Source: Cytobacillus oceanisediminis 2691
GTDB taxonomy: Bacteria; Bacillota; Bacilli; Bacillales; Cytobacillaceae
Assembly: GCF_007678455.1 (NCBI RefSeq)
Contig: NZ_VEEP01000014.1
Location: 1 to 62,045 of the forward strand
Reading direction: 5' to 3'
Length of the DNA stretch: 62,045 bases
Notes under the pieces: model-generated
The model's input: the letters and a program-made list of their open reading frames with translations, nothing else
Told to the model about the DNA's origin: nothing
The model's database searches: none
Translations under genes and position numbers: made by a program
In this document: positions 1-7,830 of the stretch, piece by piece
Position numbering within the stretch: position 1 is the stretch's first letter
Layout: each line of letters opens with the position of its first letter

Positions 1-113
1 GGCGCAGCTGGTCAGGTGAGACCCCGCAAGAGCGAAGCGATGAGGAGGCTCAGCGCCAGCCCCGCGGAAAGCGAAGCGCCTGGAACGGAAATCAACGGAC
101 TATTTTTACAAGC
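1..113. repeat. Dispersed intergenic repeat, cut by the window edge
   Basis: GC-rich non-coding stretch with repeated GCGAAGCG and CCCCGC blocks. Read on the minus strand it begins GTCCGTTGATTTCCGTTCC and continues through the CGCTTTCCGCGG and GGGTCTCACCTG blocks, which I recognise as an abundant interspersed repeat of Bacillus-type genomes. It lies just beyond the salA terminator and carries no open reading frame. The left end lies outside the window, so full length is unknown. The family assignment is from memory. Confidence 0.6.
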
Positions 114-125
114 AGTCTAAAAAAT

Positions 126-169
126 AAAGAGGGTGCCCAAAAGTTTATACTTTTGGGACACCCTCTTTT
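126..169 (-). terminator. Intrinsic terminator after salA
   Basis: A near-perfect 19-bp stem (AAAGAGGGTG... paired with ...CACCCTCTTT) closes a short loop, with A/T runs on both sides. It starts five bases past the salA stop codon. The flanking runs are symmetric enough for it to work in both directions. Confidence 0.9.
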
Positions 170-173
170 CCTA

Positions 174-1232
174 TTACTTGTTCTCAAGCATTTGTACGAC
201 TTCCTGGGCAATATTTGTATAGATTGCGCCAATTTTATCATCTTCTTGATAAATGGATGGAGCGAAGTCGTTTTCATTCCAGGTTGGCTGGCCTAATGGC
301 AGCTTGCCCAACAGCTTTGTATTAAGCTCATCGGCTAATTTTTCACCGCCGCCTTGTCCAAAGACATACTCTTTTTCCTCAGTCAGCTTGCTTTCAAAGT
401 ATGACATATTCTCAATAACTCCAAGGATTTCATGGTCCGTCCTAAGCGCCATCGCACCTGCACGCGCGGCAACAAATGCAGCTGTCGGATGCGGAGTCGT
501 CACGATGATTTCTTTACATGAGGGCAGCATAGTGTGGACATCCAATGCCACATCCCCTGTTCCTGGAGGGAGATCCAATAGCAGGTAATCCAGCTCGCCC
601 CATTCTACTTCATTGAAGAAGCTGTTCAGCATTTTGCCAAGCATTGGCCCTCGCCAGATGATTGGTGCATTATCCTCAACGAAGAAGCCCATCGAAATGA
701 CCTTCACGCCATGTCTCTCAACTGGAATGATTCTTTCCCCTCTTACTACAGGACGCTTCGTGATTCCCATCATATCAGGTACACTGAACCCATAGATATC
801 CGCGTCAACCAGTCCAACCTTTTTGCCTAATTTCGCGAGTGAGACAGCAAGGTTAACTGATACGGTAGATTTCCCTACTCCCCCTTTGCCGCTCGCGATG
901 GCAATGAAGGTTGTTTTGCTGCTTGGAGAAAGAAGGCTGTCCTCTTCTTCTGGTGCTGCTGTCTGGAATTTCGATAGAACTTCTGCAGGCAGGTCAAAGA
1001 ATCGCAAGCCTACGGAAGCCGCTCCAGCGCCTTTTAGGATATTGACGATTTCCGTTTGCAGCTGCAGCTGTTCTGCCGTGCCCGTTTTCGCAATGCCAAT
1101 TTTAACGCTTACATGATTCTTTTCTTCTTTGATCTTTATTTCTTCGATGGCATTCAGCTCTTCGAGTGTTTTATGTAAAAATGGATCTTTAAGGTCTTTT
1201 AGGCTTTCACGTACTTTAGCTTCAGTAATCAT
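174..1232 (-). CDS. salA: Mrp/SalA family P-loop ATPase
   Basis: A 352-residue ParA/MinD-like ATPase of the Mrp/NBP35 family. An N-terminal MIP18-like domain (about residues 1-95) is followed by the P-loop GKGGVGKST at 115-123 and the DADIYG switch motif. In B. subtilis the orthologue SalA is also a regulator acting on scoC. The CxxC metal-binding motif of many Mrp carriers is absent: the corresponding place reads NMSYFESK, as I recall for B. subtilis SalA, which argues against a simple Fe-S scaffold role. I chose the ATG at 1232 because AAAGGACGG sits seven bases upstream; an in-frame ATG 33 bases earlier has no good ribosome site. Confidence 0.92.
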   Translation of the reverse strand: MITEAKVRESLKDLKDPFLHKTLEELNAIEEIKIKEEKNHVSVKIGIAKTGTAEQLQLQTEIVNILKGAGAASVGLRFFDLPAEVLSKFQTAAPEEEDSLLSPSSKTTFIAIASGKGGVGKSTVSVNLAVSLAKLGKKVGLVDADIYGFSVPDMMGITKRPVVRGERIIPVERHGVKVISMGFFVEDNAPIIWRGPMLGKMLNSFFNEVEWGELDYLLLDLPPGTGDVALDVHTMLPSCKEIIVTTPHPTAAFVAARAGAMALRTDHEILGVIENMSYFESKLTEEKEYVFGQGGGEKLADELNTKLLGKLPLGQPTWNENDFAPSIYQEDDKIGAIYTNIAQEVVQMLENK

Positions 1233-1269
1233 ATTGACACCGTCCTTTGTAAAATTTATCTCCATTGCC

Positions 1270-1275
1270 AGTATA
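1270..1275 (-). promoter_or_regulatory. Probable extended -10 promoter of salA
   Basis: TGGTATACT matches an extended -10 element (TGn plus TATACT) about 38 bases before the chosen salA start. No convincing -35 is seen at 16-18 bp, as is common for extended -10 promoters. Confidence 0.4.
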
Positions 1276-1358
1276 CCATATTGATAAAATTCCTAAGTGT
1301 TAAACCTATCACACATTTCTGAAAGATATTTTTTCCAATAGGATTTATTTTCCCCAAT

Positions 1359-1386
1359 AAAAAAAGAAGGATGCATCACCCTTCTC
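1359..1386 (-). terminator. Short intrinsic terminator after cwlD
   Basis: AGAAGG and CCTTCT pair around a 9-base loop and are followed by seven T on the minus strand. The stem overlaps the cwlD stop codon. The stem is only 6 bp, so efficiency may be modest. Confidence 0.6.
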
Positions 1387-2101
1387 ACTTTTCCCAGAAT
1401 TTTTGTTCGTCAGTAAAATACCTGAGCATTCCTTCATAAATGGAGGCTGCAACTTTTTCCTGGTATGGCTCCTGTTTGAGGTTTGCCGCTTCTCCTGGAT
1501 TTGACAGGAAGCCGATTTCTATCAGGACTCCAGGCTTATTCGTATGCTTCAGCAGGTATATGCTGTTTGCTGACTTTGCATCCCGGTCCGTGTTTTCAAG
1601 GTTCCGGCGCAATTCATCCTGGATGAGCTTGGCGGCTCGTTTGTTTTCTTTGTAATTGGTTGAATAAAAAGTCTGTGCACCTCTCCATTTTGAGGACGGG
1701 ATCGCATTTAAATGGATTGTCGCAAAAAAATCAGCTTCAGATTCATTGATCAGATTGAGACGTCTCTTTAAATCCTGGACCTTTCGTTTGCTGTATCCCT
1801 TGAGGCCCTTATCCGCAAGGTCGACATCCGTCTCGCGCGTCATGATGACAAGCGCGCCTTGCTGCTGAAGGTAATCCCGGAGCTTGAGGGAAACATTCAG
1901 CGCGATTTCTTTTTCAAAAGGATCGTCATCCCCCGCCCCCGGGTCGACTCCTCCATGCCCCGGGTCCAGATAAATGATTTTCCCCGAAAGCGGCAGATTC
2001 CAGGATTCCCATGAATCATTTTCGGTAAAATCATACTGCAATATAAGGAACAGCACAGCGAGGCCGGCTGCAAATAATCCGATTTTAAGTTTTTTCAGCA
2101 T
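1385..2101 (-). CDS. cwlD: Germination-type N-acetylmuramoyl-L-alanine amidase CwlD
   Basis: A 238-residue zinc amidase (Amidase_3). A single hydrophobic anchor (about residues 7-24) places it on the outer face of a membrane. The catalytic domain begins at LDPGHGG (zinc His), followed by the EKEIALN glutamate, the ATIHLNA histidine and VLIEIGFLSN near the C terminus. CwlD, with PdaA, makes muramic-delta-lactam in spore cortex peptidoglycan. Its position between ybaK and salA matches B. subtilis. The start region is enclosed by an inverted repeat described separately. Confidence 0.93.
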   Translation of the reverse strand: MLKKLKIGLFAAGLAVLFLILQYDFTENDSWESWNLPLSGKIIYLDPGHGGVDPGAGDDDPFEKEIALNVSLKLRDYLQQQGALVIMTRETDVDLADKGLKGYSKRKVQDLKRRLNLINESEADFFATIHLNAIPSSKWRGAQTFYSTNYKENKRAAKLIQDELRRNLENTDRDAKSANSIYLLKHTNKPGVLIEIGFLSNPGEAANLKQEPYQEKVAASIYEGMLRYFTDEQKFWEK

Positions 2102-2168
2102 GTTCTAAACCATCCTTCCAGCTAGTCCCTGATAATAAACTATATGGGACAGGTAGACGGTTTAGAAC
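2102..2168 (-). promoter_or_regulatory. Inverted repeat spanning the cwlD ribosome binding site
   Basis: GTTCTAAACC at 2102-2111 is perfectly complementary to GGTTTAGAAC at 2159-2168, and inside it GTCCC (2125-2129) pairs with GGGAC (2146-2150). In the cwlD mRNA the downstream arm lies between the ribosome site (GGAAGGAT) and the ATG, so folding would hide the start. No T-run follows, so it is not a terminator. It could instead be a DNA operator. Confidence 0.5.
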
Positions 2169-2175
2169 TATGCTG

Positions 2176-2619
2176 TTAATGCAGTCTCAGCTTATATTTC
2201 TTTTCACCCTTCATGAAGCCATCTCTCCACCAGCTGTCGACATACTGTTCACAAAGGTAGTAAAGCTCTTCTGATCCAACTCCCTCTTCTCCCTTCCCCC
2301 AAAACAGGAAAAAGTTGTACAGGGTATCAATCAAATGCCGCTCTTCTTTTTCACAGCGAGGCTTTACCGCTTCCATCGGCTCGCCGAAGTAACCTAAGCG
2401 GCTGAACTTGGCGCCAAGTAAATATGCTTCAATTGCTACATCATAACAGGCTTCCTCGATTCCTGAATTCATGATGAGGTTTGAGGTCAGCCTTGAAGAG
2501 CCAAAATATTGTTTCACCCTGGCCTGCAGGATGTTAATGGTTAGTTCACGGAGCATCGAACGCTCATATTTAACTTGTTTCTGTTTTCTTTTATCTATAA
2601 ATGTCGTTACGACGTTCAA
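2176..2619 (-). CDS. ybaK: YbaK family protein (DUF2521), function unknown
   Basis: A 147-residue soluble protein matching the Bacillus YbaK/DUF2521 family (motifs KQVKYERSMLREL and DSWWRDGF), found next to cwlD in Bacillus. No catalytic motif or membrane segment is visible. I chose the TTG at 2619 because AAGGGGTGAG lies five bases upstream; the longer frame to 2673 would add 18 residues with no ribosome site. Its stop is 75 bases before the cwlD start, so the two are probably co-transcribed with salA. Confidence 0.8.
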   Translation of the reverse strand: MNVVTTFIDKRKQKQVKYERSMLRELTINILQARVKQYFGSSRLTSNLIMNSGIEEACYDVAIEAYLLGAKFSRLGYFGEPMEAVKPRCEKEERHLIDTLYNFFLFWGKGEEGVGSEELYYLCEQYVDSWWRDGFMKGEKKYKLRLH

Positions 2620-2880
2620 AGTATTCTCACCCCTTAGGAAGTAGTGTTCAACCTGCGGGAGTCTGTAATACAACCCAGAACGACGTTTCCTTTTCCAGTT
2701 TTCTCAGTCGTTTACTGAATAATATGGTTCCGGACTCTTTAGGATAAAATGCCCATTTATGGTTATTTTCTTACTATTAAAAATCACTACTATTGAAACT
2801 GTTCTTTAATTTTCAGAATTGTTAGACTTGTTATTACAACTAGAACTCGCTTCAATTTTAATCTCTGAGGAGGGAAAGAT

Positions 2881-3846
2881 ATGGAGCAAGATGTTCGCGT
2901 AATTCCTTACAAAGTAATCGCAGAAGCTGAAGAAACTAATGAGGTACCTCAAGGTGTAGAGTTAATCCAGGCACCGAAGCTTTGGGACAGAACCAAAGGG
3001 AAAGGCATTAAAGTTGCTGTGCTCGACACAGGCTGTGAAACAACCCACCCTGATTTAAAGGACCAAATTATCGGCGGCAGGAATTTTACCGACGACGACC
3101 GCAGCAATCCGGATATTTATACTGATTATAACGGACATGGGACCCACGTTGCAGGGACGATCGCTGCCCATGAAAATGATGATGGTGTAATAGGCGTCGC
3201 CCCAGAGGCAGGACTGTTGATCGTAAAAGTATTGAACAAGGCCGGCTCTGGGAAATATGAGTGGATAATCAAAGGGATTCAATATGCGATTGACCAGGAA
3301 GTGGATATAATCTCCATGTCGCTGGGCGGTCCCGCTGATGTCCCTGAATTGCATGAAGTGATCAAAGCCGCTGTTGAAAAAAATATTCTCGTCGTATGTG
3401 CAGCAGGCAATGAAGGTGATGGTGATGACTCGACCAACGAGTTTGCCTATCCTGGCGCCTATAATGAAGTCATCAGTGTTGGAGCCGTAAACCTGGAAAG
3501 AGGTTCATCGGAATTCACCAACTCGAATAATGAGGTGGATGTCGTGGCGCCGGGAGAGCGGATCACGTCCACTTATCTGAATGGTAAATATGCCACATTG
3601 AGCGGAACCTCAATGGCTGCACCACACGTATCCGGCGCCCTTGCTTTAATCAAAACACTCGCAAATGCCCAGTTTGAGCGTGATCTGACTGAGCCTGAAT
3701 TATATGGACAATTAATTAAGCGTACGGTCCCGCTCGGAAATTCACCTAAGCTTGAAGGCAATGGCCTTGTCTATCTCACAGTTCCGGAGCATCTTGCTGA
3801 AATCTTTAGCCAGAGCTTCAAAACGATGGTTATGGATGCGATATGA
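2881..3846 (+). CDS. Intracellular subtilisin-like serine protease (ISP type)
   Basis: A 321-residue S8 protease without signal peptide. The catalytic triad is Asp49 (AVLDTG), His86 (NGHGTHVAGT) and Ser244 (SGTSMAAPH), with oxyanion Asn177 (AAGNEG). The short N-terminal extension carries VIPY at 7-10, corresponding to the LIPY inhibitory motif of intracellular subtilisins, which are cytoplasmic zymogens activated by propeptide removal in stationary phase. It starts an island on the strand opposite to all neighbours; GGAGGG lies eight bases before the ATG. The stop overlaps the start of the downstream nuclease gene by four bases, implying translational coupling. It resembles ispA but genomic context differs, so I give no symbol. 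Confidence 0.93.
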   Translation: MEQDVRVIPYKVIAEAEETNEVPQGVELIQAPKLWDRTKGKGIKVAVLDTGCETTHPDLKDQIIGGRNFTDDDRSNPDIYTDYNGHGTHVAGTIAAHENDDGVIGVAPEAGLLIVKVLNKAGSGKYEWIIKGIQYAIDQEVDIISMSLGGPADVPELHEVIKAAVEKNILVVCAAGNEGDGDDSTNEFAYPGAYNEVISVGAVNLERGSSEFTNSNNEVDVVAPGERITSTYLNGKYATLSGTSMAAPHVSGALALIKTLANAQFERDLTEPELYGQLIKRTVPLGNSPKLEGNGLVYLTVPEHLAEIFSQSFKTMVMDAI

Positions 3847-4616
3847 TTCTCTCGGCCAGTGAGGCGTACATTCATAACATCGAGAATAAGCCGTATTATG
3901 ATGCAGAAATGGACGCGAAAATGCGCGATAGATATTATTGTGACGCTGTTTTCGTTCCAGAGGAGCTCCATTTGCTGCTGACAAGAACCCACACCAACCA
4001 TCTAAAATACTCGCCGCATGAGTATGTTTATCCTTGGGTGGACCTGCAGGAGAACCTTCAACTGAAGAGCCTCTACTCCGGCCAGGAACTCGACCCCGTT
4101 GAGGTGATCGAGGAGGACTTGCGGCTCTTCAAAACTTTGAAGGAGGGAGGTTTTTCAGCTAGTTCTGATATTCTTTTCAATACAGAACATGTTGTACCCC
4201 AATCGTGGTTTGATGGAAAGGAGCCAATGCGAGGCGACCTGCATCACCTGTTTGCCTGCGAGCCAGCATGCAACAGCATGAGAAGCAATCATCCGTTTTA
4301 CGATTTCCTGACCTATGAACCTGAGCTTGCTGCATCTGGAATAAGGTCTGGCTGCGGAATGGTAGAAGAAGGTAAATTTGAACCCGAATACGGTAAAGGA
4401 ATTGTTGCAAGAGCCGTGTTTTATTTCACTTTGAGATACAAGGATGTCATCCAACTTGATGCTCAGATGAACTTCGAGGTTCTGCTTGGCTGGCACCAAA
4501 ATCACCCGGTTACCTTGTATGAAAAGCATCGGAATGCCGCCATCCAGGAATTGCAGGGAAACCGCAACCCTTTCATTGATTTTCCGGAGATGACAGAAGT
4601 AATGTTAGGCTTATAA
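3843..4616 (+). CDS. Endonuclease I family nuclease without signal peptide
   Basis: A 257-residue protein with the endonuclease I (EndA/BsnB-type, His-Me finger) signature: NTEHVVPQSWF at about 113-123, GDLHHLFACEPACNSMRSNHPF at about 131-152, and a conserved C-terminal WHQNHPV...NRNPFID segment. Such enzymes cleave DNA and/or RNA with a bound divalent metal. Family members are usually exported, but the N terminus here (MILSASEAYIHNIENKPYYD) has no signal peptide or lipobox, so it should be cytoplasmic. The ATG overlaps the protease stop in an ATGA arrangement. A strong terminator follows, so protease and nuclease form a two-gene unit. Confidence 0.88.
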   Translation: MILSASEAYIHNIENKPYYDAEMDAKMRDRYYCDAVFVPEELHLLLTRTHTNHLKYSPHEYVYPWVDLQENLQLKSLYSGQELDPVEVIEEDLRLFKTLKEGGFSASSDILFNTEHVVPQSWFDGKEPMRGDLHHLFACEPACNSMRSNHPFYDFLTYEPELAASGIRSGCGMVEEGKFEPEYGKGIVARAVFYFTLRYKDVIQLDAQMNFEVLLGWHQNHPVTLYEKHRNAAIQELQGNRNPFIDFPEMTEVMLGL

Positions 4617-4624
4617 AAAGGAAT

Positions 4625-4657
4625 CCGCCTGAGTGAGATTAAGTTCAGGCGGTTTTT
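4625..4657 (+). terminator. Terminator of the protease-nuclease operon
   Basis: CCGCCTGA and TCAGGCGG form a perfect 8-bp stem around a 12-base loop, followed by TTTTT, nine bases after the nuclease stop codon. Confidence 0.9.
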
Positions 4658-4939
4658 CATGTTGCACAGTATTAATAAAGATCTTAATCCCAGTTGACAC
4701 CGATTCTACCCCGATGGGTCACTTATAAACCCCATTACTTCTTATTTGTTCTCCCCTTGAGCTAAAATAGCCAGCTTTGATTTTAAGTGCACCCGCTAAA
4801 AAACCGTAATTGGTTTTTTCCTACATTCGTTTCCGCCATCCCGGATTTTTCATTCTCATATTTCCTCTAATTGCTAACGCCATTACGATGACTGTCAGGG
4901 CAAGCTAATTCAGAATACAGAACGAAGGGATGGATTTCT
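4658..4939. other. Intergenic region with no recognised element
   Basis: This stretch should carry the promoter of the acidic-protein gene, but I see no hexamer pair with correct spacing. AAAACC and GGTTTTTT near 4799-4818 could form a small hairpin. No credible coding frame is present. Confidence 0.4.
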
Positions 4940-5623
4940 ATGTCGATGGAATGGTTTGATCGGGTAGTCGGTGAGTTGCAGGATCATCTTGAGTCTATTT
5001 GTGAAAAATATGACCAGGAAGGCCAGATGGCGGTTGAAAGAGGATCCAAGCATCCACGAATTCAGTTCTTTGTGGACTATGATGATGGTGAAAGAGATTA
5101 TTTTTATATATTATACTTTGACCCGCATAATGAGGAATTTTATACAGAGACCTTTGACGAAGAGCTCGAGCAGCCTGCCAGAGTGATTCTTTCGGATATT
5201 GATGACATTGTTGATGCGGTCCATGAGGGCTTCCATGACTACATAAACGATGACGAGGAGATTGAAGTCGTTTATGCTGCGGATAATGATGACAGCTTAT
5301 ACTCGGACACAGACGAAGAGGACGATGAAGATCTTTATATGACTGAAATCATCGATGACGACATCCTTGAAGAAATCGATGTTGAGTGGGAAACTCCTGA
5401 GGTCACCGCCTTTTTTAAGGAGGATGACGTGGAAGTGACGTACCAATTCGGACTGGTCGAGGCAACTGGAGACGGTGTCCTTCGCCGTATCAACCGGATT
5501 TGGACTGAAGATGATGAAATGTTCAAAGACGAAACGAACTTTATTTTCACCAAAGAAGAAGCACCGACAATCATCGCCATGATCGCGAGCCATATGGATT
5601 CAATGCAGGGTTACGAAGATTAA
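4940..5623 (+). CDS. Extremely acidic protein of unknown family
   Basis: A 227-residue protein that I do not recognise. It has 71 Asp/Glu against 13 Lys/Arg, a net charge near -58, concentrated at about residues 103-155 (including TDEEDDEDLY). No signal peptide, membrane segment or cysteine cluster is seen. The flanks are mixed alpha/beta-like (FVDYDDGERDYFYILYF and VTYQFGLVEATGDGVLRRI), so it is not simply disordered. AAGGGATGG lies before the ATG; the Met at codon 3 is an alternative start. It lies on the same strand as the protease-nuclease pair but after their terminator. A polyanionic DNA-mimic or inhibitor role is conceivable but unproven. Confidence 0.75.
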   Translation: MSMEWFDRVVGELQDHLESICEKYDQEGQMAVERGSKHPRIQFFVDYDDGERDYFYILYFDPHNEEFYTETFDEELEQPARVILSDIDDIVDAVHEGFHDYINDDEEIEVVYAADNDDSLYSDTDEEDDEDLYMTEIIDDDILEEIDVEWETPEVTAFFKEDDVEVTYQFGLVEATGDGVLRRINRIWTEDDEMFKDETNFIFTKEEAPTIIAMIASHMDSMQGYED

Positions 5624-5629
5624 TTCATG

Positions 5630-5664
5630 AAAGCGGAGGCGAAAAATGCTGCCTCTGCTTTTTA
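5630..5664 (+). terminator. Terminator after the acidic-protein gene
   Basis: AAAGCGGAGGC and GCCTCTGCTTT pair with one mismatch around a 10-base loop, followed by a T-run. Confidence 0.8.
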
Positions 5665-5795
5665 TTAGGCTGGTTTTCGCGTCAATCGGCTGCTTTTCGA
5701 ATATGTAATTCATAAATTTTAGACCTAAAAGTATAAATTTAGCCGGTTAGAATGTAACAAATATAGCCTCCAACCTATGCTTCTTACACAATAAA

Positions 5796-5912
5796 ATTTT
5801 ATTTGGCGATAATCAGATTTTATTGGCGGTTTTCACAATTTTATTGGCGATTGTCTCTTTTTATTGGCGATAATTTATTTTTATTGGCGATTTTCAGATT
5901 TTATTGGCGGAC
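5796..5912. repeat. Six-copy array with 20-21 bp period
   Basis: The core TTTATTGGCGAT occurs six times; the GGCG starts fall at 5805, 5825, 5846, 5866, 5886 and 5906, so spacing is 20, 21, 20, 20, 20. The 7-9 bases between cores are AT-rich and vary. It lies between the convergent terminators of the acidic-protein gene and rpsI and encodes nothing. A related array is at 61770-61886. Confidence 0.85.
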
Positions 5913-5990
5913 TGGAAATTCTGCGCGTTTTTTTCCAGTTAACAGATTCCAATTGGCCCCTTCCGCCAGACAGTCATCAGCGCATGTAAT

Positions 5991-6023
5991 AAAAAAAGAC
6001 CCCCAACCAGGTTGGAAGTCTTT
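5991..6023 (-). terminator. Terminator of rplM-rpsI
   Basis: On the minus strand AAAGACTTCCAACC pairs with GGTTGGGGGTCTTT around a two-base gap and runs into T residues, beginning 14 bases past the rpsI stop. Confidence 0.85.
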
Positions 6024-6036
6024 CCGAAGCGTAAAA

Positions 6037-6429
6037 TTAACGCTTTGAGAACTGAGGTGCACGACGAGCGCCTTTAAGACCGTATTTCTTACGTTCTTTC
6101 ATACGAGCGTCACGAGTAAGAAGTCCTGCACGCTTAAGTGTTGGACGGAATTCTGGGTCAGCTTGAAGTAACGCACGAGCGATACCGTGGCGGATTGCGC
6201 CAGCCTGGCCAGTGTATCCACCGCCATTTACGTTAACGTGGATATCGTAGCTTCCTACAGTTTCAGTAGCAACAAGCGGCTGCTTAACTACTTCACGTAG
6301 TGCTGCGAATGGGATATAATCTTCAATTTCACGATCGTTGATTGTAATTTTTCCAGTGCCTGGTACTAAACGAACTCGCGCAACGGAGCTCTTACGACGA
6401 CCGGTACCGATATATTGAACCTGTGCCAA
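6037..6429 (-). CDS. rpsI: Ribosomal protein S9
   Basis: A 130-residue small-subunit protein of normal length. It begins [21 protein letters not shown] and ends with the basic tail [11 protein letters not shown], which reaches the P-site tRNA. It is second in the rplM-rpsI operon, 20 bases after rplM, with GGAGG before the ATG. Confidence 0.98.
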   Translation of the reverse strand: MAQVQYIGTGRRKSSVARVRLVPGTGKITINDREIEDYIPFAALREVVKQPLVATETVGSYDIHVNVNGGGYTGQAGAIRHGIARALLQADPEFRPTLKRAGLLTRDARMKERKKYGLKGARRAPQFSKR

Positions 6430-6449
6430 GTTAATTACCTCCTTAATAA

Positions 6450-6887
6450 TTATCCGCGAAGTTCGTAAACTTCAGGTTGTTGTGCTTGATGTGGATGCTC
6501 GTTACCAGCATAAACATGAAGCTTTTTAAACATTTGGCGTCCAAGAGAGTTCTTTGGAAGCATGCCTTTGATTGCAAGTTCAAGCATCTTTTCAGCGTAG
6601 TTTGTACGCATTTCAAGAGCTGTTCTTTGCTTCAATCCACCTGGGTGCATTGTGTGGCGGTAGTAGATTTTGTCAGTCAATTTCTTGCCTGTAAGTTCGA
6701 TCTTAGATGCGTTGATGATGATTACGTGATCACCAGTGTCAACATGTGGTGTGAAAGTTGGTTTATGTTTACCACGTAGAATAGCTGCTACTTCAGTAGA
6801 AAGGCGACCTAGAGTCTTGCCTGCAGCATCAACTACGTACCATTTACGTTCGATATTGTTGGCATTTGCCATAAACGTTGTACGCAT
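6450..6887 (-). CDS. rplM: Ribosomal protein L13
   Basis: A 145-residue large-subunit protein, nearly identical to Bacillus L13, with [16 protein letters not shown] and the [13 protein letters not shown] segment. The ATG at 6887 gives the [12 protein letters not shown] terminus typical of Bacillus and has TAGGAGGGAAACTC upstream. It is preceded by a recognisable L13 leader hairpin and a strong promoter, so expression is likely autoregulated. Confidence 0.98.
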   Translation of the reverse strand: MRTTFMANANNIERKWYVVDAAGKTLGRLSTEVAAILRGKHKPTFTPHVDTGDHVIIINASKIELTGKKLTDKIYYRHTMHPGGLKQRTALEMRTNYAEKMLELAIKGMLPKNSLGRQMFKKLHVYAGNEHPHQAQQPEVYELRG

Positions 6888-6940
6888 GAGTTTCCCTCCT
6901 AAATAATCAAAAAAAAATCAAGTTCATTTTAGTATATTTT

Positions 6941-6979
6941 CAAACACGATAAAGCTCTTCCGGGGCTGATCGTGGGTTT
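6941..6979 (-). promoter_or_regulatory. L13 autoregulatory leader hairpin
   Basis: In the rplM 5' leader CACGAT and ATCGTG (6945-6974) close a hairpin containing a nested AGC...GCT pair around CCCCGGAAG. This resembles the Firmicute L13 leader, where excess L13 binds its own mRNA. It lies between the promoter and the rplM ribosome site. Confidence 0.75.
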
Positions 6980-6997
6980 AAAATACATACATATGAT

Positions 6998-7026
6998 ATC
7001 TTAACCTGTGGTTGAGAGATTGTCAA
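6998..7026 (-). promoter_or_regulatory. Sigma-A promoter of rplM-rpsI
   Basis: TTGACA (7021-7026) and TAAGAT (6998-7003) are separated by exactly 17 bp. The -35 lies 34 bases past the truA stop. Confidence 0.85.
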
Positions 7027-7060
7027 CACCAGGATTAGTTGTCATATCATTTTTTTGAAA

Positions 7061-7825
7061 TTAATTTTCGAATTGATGGTCTTCTTCATCATAAAAAACC
7101 TTCCACAGATACAGTCCGTGTCCAGGTGCGGTCTTGCCGGCCTGGGTACGGTCTCGGGCCACGAGCACCTGATGCATGCTGCCGGCAGCTCTCCTGCCTG
7201 TTCCTACCTCCAGCAATGTTCCGACAAGGATCCTTACCATATTGTAAAGGAAGCCATTACCGACAAACCTGAATTCCAGCAGACCATTCTCTTCAGAAAA
7301 TTCTATTTCCTGCAAGGTTCGCACCCGGTCTTCCACTTCTGTTTTCGCCGAGCAAAAACTAGTGAAATCATGTGTGCCAAGCAGCTGTGTTGCTGCTTCC
7401 TTCATGGCTTCAAAATTCAATTCGTACGGAAATTGATAGGCATAATTCCGCTGGAAGGGATCGCGATGCTTTGCCAGCAACAGAAAGTAGCGATACTCCT
7501 TGCCAACCGCATCAAAGCGGGCATGGAAATCAGGCCTTGCCAATTCCACTGAATGCACAGCAATATCACTAGGCAGCAGGGAATTGAGCGCGATTTGCCA
7601 TCTGGCCGGCTCAATTTCCAGCATCGTGTCAAAATGGATCACCTGGCCGCGGGCATGTACTCCTGCGTCTGTACGGCCTGATGCGCTCACCCTGATGCTT
7701 GTCCCTTTATTCAGCTTCTCCAGAGCCTTTTCCAGCTCACTCTGGACCGTCCTTTTGCCTGGCTGCACCTGATAGCCGGAAAAACCGGTCCCATCGTATG
7801 AAATTAGACATTTGATTCGCGGCAT
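7061..7825 (-). CDS. truA: tRNA pseudouridine(38-40) synthase TruA
   Basis: A 254-residue enzyme that isomerises U38-U40 in the anticodon arm of tRNAs. Starting at [19 protein letters not shown], it carries the catalytic-Asp motif [16 protein letters not shown] and [13 protein letters not shown]. The ATG at 7825 follows the ecfT stop by five bases and has AGAGGG upstream; the longer in-frame extension overlaps ecfT and is unlikely. It is last in the ecfA1-ecfA2-ecfT-truA cluster, as in B. subtilis. Confidence 0.96.
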   Translation of the reverse strand: MPRIKCLISYDGTGFSGYQVQPGKRTVQSELEKALEKLNKGTSIRVSASGRTDAGVHARGQVIHFDTMLEIEPARWQIALNSLLPSDIAVHSVELARPDFHARFDAVGKEYRYFLLLAKHRDPFQRNYAYQFPYELNFEAMKEAATQLLGTHDFTSFCSAKTEVEDRVRTLQEIEFSEENGLLEFRFVGNGFLYNMVRILVGTLLEVGTGRRAAGSMHQVLVARDRTQAGKTAPGHGLYLWKVFYDEEDHQFEN

Positions 7826-7830
7826 AATGA

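Noticed and set aside
5803-6048. Plus-strand frame of 81 codons with repeated FYWRF-like residues
   Set aside because: It is a translation of the 20-bp array and runs into the rpsI terminator and gene; no ribosome site.
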